Counted from the stretch's first letter, positions 46,254-57,100 are shown. The stretch: DNA of 64,000 bases from Thalassoglobus neptunius (GCF_007859735.1 NZ_SIHI01000003.1:62001-126000); one strand, 5' to 3'. The notes: generated by a model not told the origin, from the letters alone. Translations and numbers: made by a program.

Positions 46254-46611
46254 ATGTTCTCACCTTTCGTCTGGCACGACCTCCGCAATACACAGGAAGA
46301 CTCCGAAGAATCCTTTTCGAACGACGCTTCAAAGTTGAAACTCAATCCTTGATGTCAGGCTTGATCGCCTGTCAGCCTGATCGTTCGTTGACTCAGGCAA
46401 ACTGTCGAATCTTCCAAACAGTGGAAGCGGACATCTTCCGCCACGTCGCCGGACCATCCGATTCAATGCAGAGATCAGGTCACAGATCAGTCCGTACCGG
46501 TTTCGTAATGAATTCCGCAGCTGTCATTGTACACCTGAAGTAGAGATGACCAGCGGTGACATTTTCGAATCGGACGAATTTCACGCGAACAACGTCAACG
46601 TTCGGGGCTGA
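46254..46611. other. Intergenic region, no gene seen
   Basis: A 358-base stretch between the Lon-domain gene and the 3' end of the exported WD40 gene, both on the minus strand. It should contain the promoter of the former, but I could not assign boxes, and I see no terminator hairpin for the WD40 gene. Confidence 0.45.
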
Positions 46612-49569
46612 TTATTCAGGAGCCTGTGACGAGAGAATGAGTTCGCACGCCTGTTCGATTTCTTCCGTCGTCACGCCTCGCAAACCACCTGCGGAGTCAA
46701 CAATTTTTTCGGAAAGAACGATCGACCACGCTCGAAGAACCTCATCAGACGGAATTTCGTTCTGAACCTCTTCCCAGGAGATACTGCGAACACCGGAGTT
46801 CGTCAGGAAGACCAGTCGTTTGTCATCTTTCGAAAAGAACGGCTGCAGGAACCTCGCTTCCCACGAGACGGAATCTTTCGTCAATCGCCGTGAAATCGGT
46901 TGCCCCGTATTCAGGTCCCAAAGCCGAATCCCCTCCCCGGCAGCGACGAGAACTTGACCTTTTGAATCAGAAGTCGTCGCGCGGGCATCTGTCTGAACAT
47001 GTGTGATCGGAGGGCAGACTTCCACACCTTCTCTTGGAAGAAACATTCGCGTTTGCGTCTGCCCCGGTGTGAAACCTCCATTCGTATAGCTCAACGCAAG
47101 AAATGTTTGACCATCAGCAGTCCAATCTCCTTCCCCCATATCATCAGGGACAAAACCGACAGGGAAAGCACTCTCATCGGGTTCCAAGACATCGACATCG
47201 AGAATGCACTCACCGGTTTGCATGTCCCAGATTTCTTGCCCCCCAATAACAGCAAGTTCTCCATCGGGAGAAAGTCTCACTTGTCCGGACTTGAACAAGC
47301 TGGACTTGATGGGTTCAGAAACGAGGCTTCCATTTTCAAGATCAAATGATTGAAGCCTCAGAGTTCCAGCGTCGTCCCCCTCGCTCTTGTCCGTCTCCGT
47401 CTTGAGAAGAACTGCCCCCGAATGAACGGCCCCGTCAACGAGTGTCACGTCTCCGGGGAACTCTCTCACGGAAGCGATTTTCCGGCCATTCGACGGATCA
47501 AATCGATAGAGTTGGGTGCGAACGTATTGATCGTCCACAACATTTCTCGTCGTCACGACCAACTCAGCTCCATTGTCCAGAAAATTCACACCAGTCAGAA
47601 CCGAGTCACTGGGCTGGTCGAAAGCAATCAGTTCCGTCGTTGGGAGTCTGGTGGCAACGTCATGGACTTGTAAGACGCTCACATCACGAAATCGATTTTC
47701 GGGTACTGGATCAAAGTACCGTCCGATCGCACAAATGTTCTCTCCCTTGGCATCAAGGATGACACTCTTCCAGGAGATTTCTATTCCGTTCTGGTTGTGC
47801 TGGGCGGGTTTGAATTCAGTTCCGACTTTCGAAGCGGTTGGGATGTCCCATGTGGACACTCTTCGGTCTTCTTCCAGTAATACGACGACGTCACGTTGAC
47901 GATTCACAGTCGCTGCGACGATTTCTCTGGGTTGATCGTCCGGAAAGTTTTCGACAATTGAGTTCCTGTTCTCGAGATCCCAAAGCCAGAATCCGTGTTG
48001 ATCCATGGTCAGAACGAAACGAGAGTCGCTTGAAAACGGCTGCGCGAAGGAAATCCCTTGAAATCGCCAAGGGGGCGACTCAGGGGAACCATCCACTGCA
48101 GAAAAGATTTGATGAGGCGTATCCATCCAGGAATCGAAGAGTCGTACCCTGGCGCCGCGACTGATAAATCGATCTTCTCTCGGGGAGAACCTCACACTCC
48201 AACTCTTTGGAATCGCGAACGGTCGCGATCCATCATAGTCCTCCGGCATCAAGCGGACTCGTTTGACATGGGTCGCAGGTCGCGATGGAAAATCTTCGGT
48301 GTAATACCGTCCTCCGTGACTGAGTGACAAATTTGCCCCGTCCCATTCCCTGACAACTTCTCCTTGTTCAACATCGTACGCCAGCATTCGGTCTTCACCG
48401 ACAACAAACAAGTGCTGGCCATTCTCATGAAATTGAAGCCAAACGTTCGGTTGATACGGCGGAGGAACAGACAACTCTTTCGTCAGTTCCCCTGTCAGCG
48501 CATTCCAGATTCGCACAGTGGAATTGTCTGTGGTGGCGATCAATGCTCCGTCGGGCTGATAGAGAATTTGTCCCGTCGCGTAGAACTCAAGTGTATGATC
48601 CAACTTAGAGTGAATCTCTGTCGCTGTGAGGAGGTCGAATTGTTGCGGCCGCATGGTTGCCGGCCAGTCTCCGCTTCCGTTTTGAGCGGCGTTTGAATCG
48701 TCGAGTCGAACTCCATGTGGAACCAGAATTCGCAACCCATCCGGGCTTCGTACAGAATAATCTCCGACGTCTGTCGGATCGTGATGACCAAGTACGGGTG
48801 AAAGTGGCTTCAACGTCTCGCTGTCGAAAACTTGAGTCCGAAACTTTGAATGCGAGTCGACGGTCACTTGTGATTCGATAACGATGATTTTCGAATCATC
48901 TGCGGAGAAATTGACCTCCAAAAGCCCATTCACCCCGTAGCGTTGATCCTGAAGATTCACGATTCCGGTTGCGGGTTCTCCAGTCGGAAGGCTCCAGATT
49001 CTTCCAAGTGGAACCCCGTGTTGATGTTTGGAGACCGTCATCAGTCGATCGGATTTCCGTGAGAACACAAAGCTCTCCACATCGAACCGATGTTCGAGAA
49101 CACAGACCTCACGAACTGTCGGAAGTTCGTAAACGGTGACCGTTTTCTCGTTGGCGACTGCGAGAAATTTTCCATCGGGCGAAAACTTCGCAGACTCACC
49201 TTTCGACCAAAAACCGGCCAGACGCGGTAGCTCCCGAATCAGTAACCCCATCCTCAACTGATGAGCAGCTTTTTTCTCGGGATCGTCGCCTTCTGACACA
49301 TAAGCTGCCCAGAACCAGGGGAGCCCGCGATGCGGGTCCGTTTCGAAGTAAGTTGCCCCCCGCTCCACGAAGAACTGACTCAAGGAGACCATTCCCCCCG
49401 GCCTCGGAGACAGGGAACTGCCCGATTCGGATGGTATCTCATCACCTCGCAACCCGCTGCCATGACAGAACAGCACAGCGGTCAATGCGAGAAGACAGAA
49501 AACAGCGAATTGCCCTGTCTGTCGAGAGAAGACGTTTTGAACGGCGCTATGGGTCACGCGGACAATCAC
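46612..49569 (-). CDS. Exported WD40-repeat protein, kinase-less sensor-like
   Basis: The 985-residue protein has a signal sequence (about 18-42) and then a block RGLPWFWAAYVSEGDDPEKKAAHQLRMG region that matches the helical linker of planctomycete Ser/Thr kinase-WD40 proteins just before their propeller. The rest is 12 or more WD40-like blades in two or more propellers (AKFSPDGKFLAVAN, IRLWDLNTGQPI, WDMQTGECI). The short end LRAWSIVLSEKIVDS also recalls those kinases, but there is no kinase domain. It would act in the periplasm. The GTG start has AGGAGAG five bases upstream. Divergent from the ECF sigma factor and kinase genes. Confidence 0.85.
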   Translation of the reverse strand: MIVRVTHSAVQNVFSRQTGQFAVFCLLALTAVLFCHGSGLRGDEIPSESGSSLSPRPGGMVSLSQFFVERGATYFETDPHRGLPWFWAAYVSEGDDPEKKAAHQLRMGLLIRELPRLAGFWSKGESAKFSPDGKFLAVANEKTVTVYELPTVREVCVLEHRFDVESFVFSRKSDRLMTVSKHQHGVPLGRIWSLPTGEPATGIVNLQDQRYGVNGLLEVNFSADDSKIIVIESQVTVDSHSKFRTQVFDSETLKPLSPVLGHHDPTDVGDYSVRSPDGLRILVPHGVRLDDSNAAQNGSGDWPATMRPQQFDLLTATEIHSKLDHTLEFYATGQILYQPDGALIATTDNSTVRIWNALTGELTKELSVPPPYQPNVWLQFHENGQHLFVVGEDRMLAYDVEQGEVVREWDGANLSLSHGGRYYTEDFPSRPATHVKRVRLMPEDYDGSRPFAIPKSWSVRFSPREDRFISRGARVRLFDSWMDTPHQIFSAVDGSPESPPWRFQGISFAQPFSSDSRFVLTMDQHGFWLWDLENRNSIVENFPDDQPREIVAATVNRQRDVVVLLEEDRRVSTWDIPTASKVGTEFKPAQHNQNGIEISWKSVILDAKGENICAIGRYFDPVPENRFRDVSVLQVHDVATRLPTTELIAFDQPSDSVLTGVNFLDNGAELVVTTRNVVDDQYVRTQLYRFDPSNGRKIASVREFPGDVTLVDGAVHSGAVLLKTETDKSEGDDAGTLRLQSFDLENGSLVSEPIKSSLFKSGQVRLSPDGELAVIGGQEIWDMQTGECILDVDVLEPDESAFPVGFVPDDMGEGDWTADGQTFLALSYTNGGFTPGQTQTRMFLPREGVEVCPPITHVQTDARATTSDSKGQVLVAAGEGIRLWDLNTGQPISRRLTKDSVSWEARFLQPFFSKDDKRLVFLTNSGVRSISWEEVQNEIPSDEVLRAWSIVLSEKIVDSAGGLRGVTTEEIEQACELILSSQAPE

Positions 49570-49690
49570 AAGACTCTCCTTAAATTTGCATGTGATGTTC
49601 GTTGAGAAGTTTCGGTTCGTCGATCGGCGAATCGGAATGGAACAGACGTCCAGTGAAATAAATCGTCTTTAATTTTTTTCACAAGAACAA

Positions 49691-49696
49691 TGTCAA
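49691..49696 (-). promoter_or_regulatory. Candidate -35 box for the exported WD40 gene
   Basis: On the minus strand TTGACA is a perfect -35. The -10 candidates 17-18 bases on (ATTAAA or TTAAAG, around 49668-49673) match only three of six bases. The surrounding 49655-49715 is notably AT-rich. Confidence 0.3.
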
Positions 49697-49729
49697 TTGT
49701 GTGTTTTATGTATCAAAGAGGCTCTCAAT

Positions 49730-49759
49730 TTGACTTTCCTGAGTCGCTGTTTCTACAAT
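49730..49759 (+). promoter_or_regulatory. Sigma-70-like promoter for the ECF sigma factor-kinase genes
   Basis: TTGACT (49730-49735), an 18-base spacer and TACAAT (49754-49759): five of six bases in each box. Transcription would begin near 49766, about 45 bases before the start codon. This suggests a housekeeping promoter rather than autoregulation by the ECF factor alone. Confidence 0.6.
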
Positions 49760-49812
49760 CATGAGGCTTGGGTCAAACTCCATAGACGCCCACATGAGGA
49801 GTTTTGAACACT

Positions 49813-50391
49813 GTGGTAGAAGATCGTCGAATAGCGCTTCATGAAGAATGGATGCGAAAGATTGCCAGCAGAATGCTCGAGCAGTTTCCAACGGTGAAAC
49901 GATGGGAAGAAACCGACGACGTTCTTCAAGAGGCCTCTTTCCGACTTCACAAAGCTCTGGCATCGACAGAAGTGATCACTGAGCTTCATTACCATCGATT
50001 GGCCGCGCTGCAAATTCGCCGGGTCCTGCTCGACCTTTCCAAGCGTTATCGCGCGAATGGAAATTCACTTGCTCATCACGAAACCCTGCATGGGGACGAA
50101 ATCTCCGAGGTCCCCGATACTCCACCCGCGACTGCCTCTTCGTTGACGCTGGACGACTGGACCGCGTTTCACGAAACGGTTCAGGAATTGCCGGGCCCGG
50201 AGAAGGAAATGTTTGACCTCCTCTGGTATTCCGATCTCACTCAGGAAAAAGCCTCCGAACTTCTTGGGATCACCGTTCGGACCATTCAGAGACGCTGGCG
50301 CGATGCCCGCGTTCGACTTTACAACCAGTTGACGGAACTTGGTCGACAACCGATCCCCCTGAATCGTCAATCAAATTCGATTCAGCCATAA
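49813..50391 (+). CDS. ECF-type RNA polymerase sigma factor
   Basis: The 192-residue protein has sigma region 2 (about 15-85, RWEETDDVLQEASFRLHKAL) and region 4 with a helix-turn-helix (about 115-180, LTQEKASELLGITVRTIQRRWRDARVRL). The layout matches the planctomycete ECF groups that are encoded beside Ser/Thr kinases instead of an anti-sigma factor. A GAGGAG site at 49796-49801 fits a GTG start at 49813; a TTG at 49804 would be only two bases from it. The kinase-WD40 gene starts 11 bases after the stop, so the two are co-transcribed. Confidence 0.88.
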   Translation: MVEDRRIALHEEWMRKIASRMLEQFPTVKRWEETDDVLQEASFRLHKALASTEVITELHYHRLAALQIRRVLLDLSKRYRANGNSLAHHETLHGDEISEVPDTPPATASSLTLDDWTAFHETVQELPGPEKEMFDLLWYSDLTQEKASELLGITVRTIQRRWRDARVRLYNQLTELGRQPIPLNRQSNSIQP

Positions 50392-50402
50392 GGTCCCGAA
50401 CG

Positions 50403-53400
50403 ATGAGCAATTCGGAGACCCCTCTCTACCCTCCTGAATCTTACGAGCTGATTCACCATCTTCTGGAAAAGTGGGAAGAACTCCGCGACGCGGGAACCTT
50501 TGCCACCGCTGAAGACCTGTGCGCCGACTGGGCAGAACCGGTTCCTCCGGAAACAGTCGCCGATTTAGAAAAGTACATCGAAGCACTCACCAACGTCGAC
50601 TACTTCATTTCTCCGTCAGCTCCGGTTGAAAAGAAACAGATGATTTCGTCGATCGGTCCCTATCGGGTGCTCGGACATCTGGGGAGAGGTGGAACCTCGG
50701 ATGTGTATCTCTGTGATCAACTTCTTCCTAAACGAAAAGTTGCACTGAAGATTTTGATGTTTTCGCACTGCAACGAGAGCATTCAGCGACGATTTCGATT
50801 GGAGATCGACCTTCTCGCAACGTTGATCCATCGCGGGATTGCGAGAATTTATGAAGCTGGCCTCGCTGACATCGGTCACGGTCCTCAGCCCTATTACACG
50901 ATGGAATACATCAAGGGCGAACGACTTGAGAAACTGCTGACCCAACCCAGAATCGATCAGATCTCGTTGAGCGACCGCCTGGAACTTTTCGATCAAATCG
51001 CTGAAGCAATTCAATTCGCCCACGCAAATGGTGTTATCCATCGTGATCTGAAACCGTCCAACATACTCGTCGGAGCGAATGGCAAGGTCAAGGTCATCGA
51101 CTTCGGGCTGGCACGGCTCATCGATTCCGAAGCCCATTCGCTCGCAGCGACGGCAACGTCGTCTCGCTTTGTCGGGACCCCACTTTACATGAGCCCGGAG
51201 CAGTTCTCCGAGAAGTACAATCTGATCGATGTTCGCACCGACATCTATAGCCTCGGTGTAGTGCTCTATCAGATGTTGTCCGGACAACTTCCATATGACG
51301 TCAGCGACAAACCCTTGATCGAGATTGCGAATACCGTTCTCTCGTCGCCTCCAGTCCCTCTCAGGACAGTCGCTCCTTCGGTTTCAGTGACGCTGGAAAC
51401 GATCGTCATGAAGATGATCGAGAAGGACCCCGCCGATCGCTATCGCTCCATTTCCGATGTCATCTGCGATCTCAGGAACTATCGCGAAGGACGTCCGATT
51501 CTCGCGCGTCGACAGACCGCACTCGGGTCATTATTGCGATGGGCCCGACATCATCCGCGCGAAGCGACATTCACCGGAGTGACGGCGACTCTTGTCATCG
51601 TCAGCCTGATCCTGGCGACCATCTCGAACGTCATCGCTCGACAACGATCCGAATCGTTAGAAGTTGCGTTCACAAGTCTGAACTACGAGTTCGAGCGAGC
51701 CGAACGGCAATCACGTATTGCTTCGCAACATGCTCGTGCATTCGAAGACGCAAACCGCAGCCTCAACGACTCCAATGATCGGCTGGAACGGGCGATCGCG
51801 AACGCCACAATGATGAGAGCGTCTCGCAACACGGACAACAATCCGCAACTCTCTCAAACTCTTCTGAATGATCCTGAATCGGTCGCTCCCGAAATGAGAG
51901 GATTTGCCTGGAAGATCCTGAAGAAGAAAGCGGATTGGCTGATCACCGAGCGACGTTGCAGACGAGGTCCGATCTTTGATGCGTGCTTCTCAGGCGACGG
52001 GAAATGCATTGCATTGGCAACGTTCGGGGCCATCGAGATGCGTCGGGCGGACGACCTCGAACTGTTGTGGAGCATCAACGATCGCGTCTCTTCCAGCACA
52101 TTGATTGTCACTGATTTCACCGGTCGCCGGGTTGTCTATGAGAAAGAAGAAAATGGCGTCGTGGGCTATGACTCCTCCACAAAGACGAAAACCCCACTCG
52201 TCGGGCTGAAGCCCCTCAATGCCACAGCGATGGTCTGCAACCGGGAGAATCAGGTTGCGATCGGATATGACGACGGAACGATCGAGATCTGGAGCGAAGA
52301 CTTTTCCAGTGTCTCCGAGCGGATGTTCGTGAGAAGTTCCCCGATCATCGGAATCACTTTCGATCGTGACAGCACGGTCATCGGGACAGTCAGCGCCAGC
52401 GGATTCGTCGACCGGCTGAATCCGAACGACGGGACCGCTGAGGAATACATGCAACTCGGCTTCTCCGGTCTGCAACGTGCCAGCTTTGACAACTCAGGAC
52501 GCTATTTAATCGCGGGGCGGAAGTTTCGCTATCTTGTGGCGTGGGACCTCGCGAAGAAAGAACAACTCTACCACACCACAAACCCCGGACCTCATCTCGC
52601 CCCATCGGTGATCTCCAGTCCGAAGGTCCAGTTCGGAGTGACGTCTCGCGTTCGCGCGGAACTCATTGATGTCGACGTAGACAGCGTGCTTCTGCACCTG
52701 AAAGACTCCAACATCCGCGCCATGACAACACCCTATCAGGCAGACCGAATCGCAATCGCTGATGATGACGGAAACGTCCGAATCTATCGGACAACCCCGC
52801 CAGAGGTGCCGCGTATCGTTTCCAACCCTCAGAAACGGCTCGGGACGATTCGGTTCTCCGCCTTTGATCAAGCGTTTATCGCTGGTGGTTCCAACGGGTC
52901 CGTCTCGACGTTCGACTTCAACTCCGAAACGTCGACACCGTTCCTGCCGGATGGGGGGAGCATCGTCACCGATCTCGAGCACATCCCCGAACACTCAATC
53001 ATCATTCGAACACTCGCAGAAGGACAGTGCGAGCGCTGGAGTTTGACTGACGGAAACGCAGAACTGAAATGGATCGTTTCAGAAGAACGCATCGTTGACA
53101 GCGTCGTCTGTCGAAAGAGATCGATCGTCTATGGACTGACGAAAAAGGGAAACCTCATCATCATCGACATGACCGATGGAAAGATTCTCAAGAAACTCCC
53201 TGCTCACACATCGCTTGGATCAACAATGGCCATTTCGCCAGAAGCCAAACGATTCGTCACCGGAGATGAAAGTGGGACAATCCACTGCTGGAATCCTGAC
53301 ACGTTGAAACGAATCGGCTCCGTCGAAAGCGGTGATTCGAAACTCCATGAAATCCGTTACGCACCGGACGGTTCCAGCTTCGCCGTGAGTTCTTCGGATG

Positions 53401-53690
53401 GTCTCGTGAGGATCTTTCATACTCGAACACTTGAGGAACTGGCCACTCTCACGGTCCATGCTTCCGCTGTCCGGTCTCTCGATTACTCACCCGACGGTCT
53501 CACTCTCGCCACGGGAGGAATGGATGATCACGTCATCTTATGGGACACAGCGACCTGGCAGCCGCAGGTCTCGCTTGTCGCCAACGTCGCAGGAGTCCGG
53601 TCGATTCGGTTTGCTCCAGATGGAAACCGCCTGACAGCAATCGGAACGCTTTCCCACATCGCTGTCTGGGACGTCGATTCTACTCAGTGA
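50403..53690 (+). CDS. Transmembrane Ser/Thr protein kinase with WD40 sensor
   Basis: The 1095-residue protein starts with an alpha-helical region (about 10-70) often seen in planctomycete kinases. The kinase domain (85-365) has Gly loop GHLGRGGTSDV, K116, D215 in VIHRDLKPSN, D233 in VIDFG and GTPLYMSPEQ. One membrane segment (about 391-411) and a coiled coil (about 415-480) lead to a C-terminal half of WD40 blades (from about 515; ISPEAKRFVTGDESGTIHCW, YSPDGLTLATGGMDDHVILW). Topology puts the kinase inside and the propeller outside. By gene order it is the partner of the ECF sigma factor 11 bases upstream, probably phosphorylating it or a regulator; that is inference. Confidence 0.93.
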   Translation: MSNSETPLYPPESYELIHHLLEKWEELRDAGTFATAEDLCADWAEPVPPETVADLEKYIEALTNVDYFISPSAPVEKKQMISSIGPYRVLGHLGRGGTSDVYLCDQLLPKRKVALKILMFSHCNESIQRRFRLEIDLLATLIHRGIARIYEAGLADIGHGPQPYYTMEYIKGERLEKLLTQPRIDQISLSDRLELFDQIAEAIQFAHANGVIHRDLKPSNILVGANGKVKVIDFGLARLIDSEAHSLAATATSSRFVGTPLYMSPEQFSEKYNLIDVRTDIYSLGVVLYQMLSGQLPYDVSDKPLIEIANTVLSSPPVPLRTVAPSVSVTLETIVMKMIEKDPADRYRSISDVICDLRNYREGRPILARRQTALGSLLRWARHHPREATFTGVTATLVIVSLILATISNVIARQRSESLEVAFTSLNYEFERAERQSRIASQHARAFEDANRSLNDSNDRLERAIANATMMRASRNTDNNPQLSQTLLNDPESVAPEMRGFAWKILKKKADWLITERRCRRGPIFDACFSGDGKCIALATFGAIEMRRADDLELLWSINDRVSSSTLIVTDFTGRRVVYEKEENGVVGYDSSTKTKTPLVGLKPLNATAMVCNRENQVAIGYDDGTIEIWSEDFSSVSERMFVRSSPIIGITFDRDSTVIGTVSASGFVDRLNPNDGTAEEYMQLGFSGLQRASFDNSGRYLIAGRKFRYLVAWDLAKKEQLYHTTNPGPHLAPSVISSPKVQFGVTSRVRAELIDVDVDSVLLHLKDSNIRAMTTPYQADRIAIADDDGNVRIYRTTPPEVPRIVSNPQKRLGTIRFSAFDQAFIAGGSNGSVSTFDFNSETSTPFLPDGGSIVTDLEHIPEHSIIIRTLAEGQCERWSLTDGNAELKWIVSEERIVDSVVCRKRSIVYGLTKKGNLIIIDMTDGKILKKLPAHTSLGSTMAISPEAKRFVTGDESGTIHCWNPDTLKRIGSVESGDSKLHEIRYAPDGSSFAVSSSDGLVRIFHTRTLEELATLTVHASAVRSLDYSPDGLTLATGGMDDHVILWDTATWQPQVSLVANVAGVRSIRFAPDGNRLTAIGTLSHIAVWDVDSTQ

Positions 53691-54197
53691 TGGAACTCCT
53701 TTCGGATGGGACTTTCCGCAATCTTTCGAAATGTTCAAGTTTTTATGTCGGGAAGTGACCGTCTTCCTCGCAAGGAGTTTCAGGGAGTACCGTGCGAGTC
53801 TTCGAGTTGGTCATCGTGCCTGCTCGAAGACTTTTCCGTTTCGCCCCAATCAACTTCATCTCCTCAACGAACTTCATCTCCGCAATCGCCTGCACTCATC
53901 GCTCTGCTTCTCTTCAAAGAGTCAGCATTCTTCTCATGCGGGCCGCCAACTTTCTTCCTTCCCTTCGCATCAACATTCCAATCAAATTCTGCTACGCTGA
54001 TGCGTCGTCACTGAAGGAATTTCGAAAACGGCTCCGCCGTTTCGCACGAGCAAGCTCAGCCTTCTAGCTGATGAAACAGTGCAAGCGAGTGCACAGGAAA
54101 GAGTAACTTGCTCTAGAATTCAGGCAATTGAGTTCTGAGCCACTTGTTCGCGACACGAGAACAAGAACAATCACGAGACATCTTTGGCCCTTGGAGA
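53691..54197. other. 507-base intergenic region with dispersed repeat
   Basis: Between the kinase-WD40 gene and the cytochrome gene, both on the plus strand. It contains copy B of the 77-bp repeat and Ser-rich open frames in all three plus frames that have no ribosome site, which I reject as genes. No clear promoter or terminator assigned. Confidence 0.5.
54042..54118. repeat. 77-bp dispersed intergenic repeat, copy B
   Basis: Aligns without gaps to 24607-24683, 61 of 77 bases identical, with conserved ends and a variable middle. Here GAGCAAG near the start and CTTGCTC near the end form a perfect 7-bp inverted repeat, and gtgca/tgcac pair inside, so the element can fold. It lies about 80 bases before the start of the cytochrome gene. 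Confidence 0.8.
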
Positions 54198-57100
54198 ATG
54201 TACGTGCCTGCGAATACTGTTCGATTCCTCCTTTTCGCCTTCATCATCCTTGTTGTCGCACGGTCCACTCAGGCATCCCCTTTGTCCGAGTCGCTTCTAA
54301 ACACAAGTGCTGAAGAACTTGCGACTGAGGCGAAAGAATTCGGCAATCCCCAGCGAGGGGCCATTCTCTTTCATCAGGTTCATATCGGCTGCATCAAATG
54401 TCATGCGGTCGATGGTTCCGCGAATGGACTTGGACCGAACTTGACCGAACTCTTAAAAAGCGAGGGGACTTCAGATTCAGAAATCGTTTCGTCGGTCCTG
54501 AAGCCATCAGAAAAGATTCGCAAGGGATTCGAAACCTACACCGTTCAGACCACTTCGGGAAAAGTGATCACGGGCCTGTTGCTCGAAAAGTCTGACGAAG
54601 CAATCACGTTGCGGGATCCCGGTCAGGCGGGTTTGAAACTGACCATTCCAGTCAGCGAGATTGAAGAAGGTCGCTTCCAAACGGTCTCGATTATGCCGAC
54701 CGGGATCGTCGATCAACTCGGCAGTCGGCAGCAGTTTCGCGACTTAATCCGCTATCTGCTGGAAATCCGCGATGGCGGTCTCGCGCGGGCACGCGAACTT
54801 CAACCTGCTCCGGGACTGATTACTCTCACCGTGCCAGAGTACGAGAATCACATCGACCATGCGCAGCTTATCCAGAGTCTCGACGACGACGCCTTCAACC
54901 GTGGAGAGCAAATCTATCTGCGGCTCTGCATCAACTGCCACGGCAACCTTGACCATCCGGGGTCTCTTCCGACAGCACTTCGATTCGCAGAAGGCAAGTT
55001 CAAGAACGGGTCCGATCCGTACTCGATGTACCGCACTCTGACCTACGGAGCTGGACTCATGGTCCCGCAGACCTGGATGGTTCCGCGACAGAAGTACGAT
55101 GTCATTCATTATCTTCGGGAAGTTTATCTCAAGGAAAGAAATCCTTCTCAGTACACAAAGATCGACAACTCCTACTTGGCCACACTTCCGTCGGGCGACA
55201 CCCTTGGCCCGGAACCGGTCGAATACTCTCCCTGGTCGAACATGGATTACGGCCCGGCGATGGTGAACACCTTCGAGATTGGAAACGATGGTGAAAACTT
55301 CGCACAGAAAGGCGTGGCGATCCGCCTTGATTCCGGACCGGGAGGTGTCGCCAAAGGCAACCGCTGGGCAATCTTTGATCACGATACAATGCGCATCGCT
55401 GCGGTTTGGGACCGAGACCCGGAGTCGAAAGACCCCGGATTCATCAACTGGCACGGAATCCACTTCGACGGTCGACACGGAACACATCCGCGAATTGTTG
55501 GAAGACTTCAGATTGAAAATCCAACCGGCCCCGGTTGGGCAAACCCGACAACAGGAGAGTTCGACGACGATCAACGCGTCACAGGTCGCGACGGTCGGCA
55601 ATACGGTCCACTCCCCCGAGACTGGGCCGATTTCAATGGGCTGCACGTCATCGGCGATCAGACAGTGATCGATTATTCGATCGATCAGACTCGCATCCTC
55701 GAAGTCCTGCAATCGACGGGCATGGCGTCACCTGAGAATCATTCCTCCGATCTCTTCAGTCGTCAGCTTCACATCGCCCCACACTCTCGAGCGTTGACGA
55801 ATCTCATTGCGACTCACGAGTCGGATTCCGTTCAAAGTGTTTCCTTGAACCCAACGACGGTGGCACTCATTCCTGACGCCGTCGCACAATCGTCATTGTC
55901 CGCCAGTCAGTTTGATGGACAATCGGCATATCTTCTGGATCAACCGGAACGCTTCGACACCTACAACAAAGACTTCTCGATCGCCGCGAAGATCCGAACC
56001 ACAAGCGACGGGACGATTTTCTCGCGGGCTCCGGAGTCTGGTCCATGGGTTCCGAACGGGACATCGTTCTTCATCCGAAACGGACGTCTGACCTATGACA
56101 TTGGCTGGGTCGGAGCTGTAAACTCCAGAACGCGGATCGTCGACGGAAAATGGCACACCGTCGCAATGACATGGCAACATGAAACGGGCGAGGTCCACTT
56201 CTTCGTCGACGGCCATCCCAGCGGGTCCGGTGTGCTCAAGCCGAAAGAGTCCGCCGAGCAACTCGCGGCCAAAATCGGATTCACCTCAAAGAATTTCCCG
56301 TCAACCAGCTCTTTCCAGGGTGAAATCCAACAGCTTGATTTCCATTCCAAAGCACTCGCGACACCGAATCTCGTCGCGCTGACTTCCGGGGACGCACAAT
56401 CGAAGAACAACCTCGTCGCATCATTTCCATTTGCTGATTCCAAACTCGATGACGAAGGCCAACTCCTCGGAATCAATGAAGCGACACGCATCACGAAACA
56501 TTCCGGAAACTCTGACAATCAGCCGAAAGCCATTCTGGCTGGAATTCTGGGAGACGTGGAAGGTTGTCGTCTGCATTCAGTCGGCAACCGAATACTGCTT
56601 ACTCTGTCTGCTCGGGAGCAATCACGCAATCTGCTGATCTGGACAATGACTCTCGATTCCGACGAAACCCCGGAAGAAATGCGAGCGGTTTCCGAGCAAC
56701 TCGCCGATTTGATCGCCGTCGAATCAATTCCGGACCTGCTTTCACAACCGCGACCGCAGCGATGGTCAGAAATCGTTGAAACCGTCGCGACCACTTCACC
56801 GCCGAGCGAAGGTTTTCAGATCGACACCATCGCTGTCCCGAAATCGAATCCGTGGTTCTGCCGGATTCGCCTCTCGGGACACGACTTCTTTTCAGATGGG
56901 GATACCGCCGCTGTCAGCAGTTGGGATGGAGATGTCTGGCGCGTCAGCGGGTTGTCTTCGATTGGCAATGGAGATCCCAACACGCAAGGTAAATTGAGTT
57001 GGCAGCGGATCGCTTCCGGACTCTTTCAACCGCTCGGAGTGAAGATCGTCGATGACGTCGTCTATGTGACCTGCCGAGATCAAATTGTCATTCTGCGAGA

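Noticed and set aside
53706-54067. Overlapping Ser-rich open frames of about 90-100 codons after the kinase gene
   Set aside because: All three plus frames are open with similar biased composition, none has a ribosome site, and the stretch runs into the dispersed repeat.
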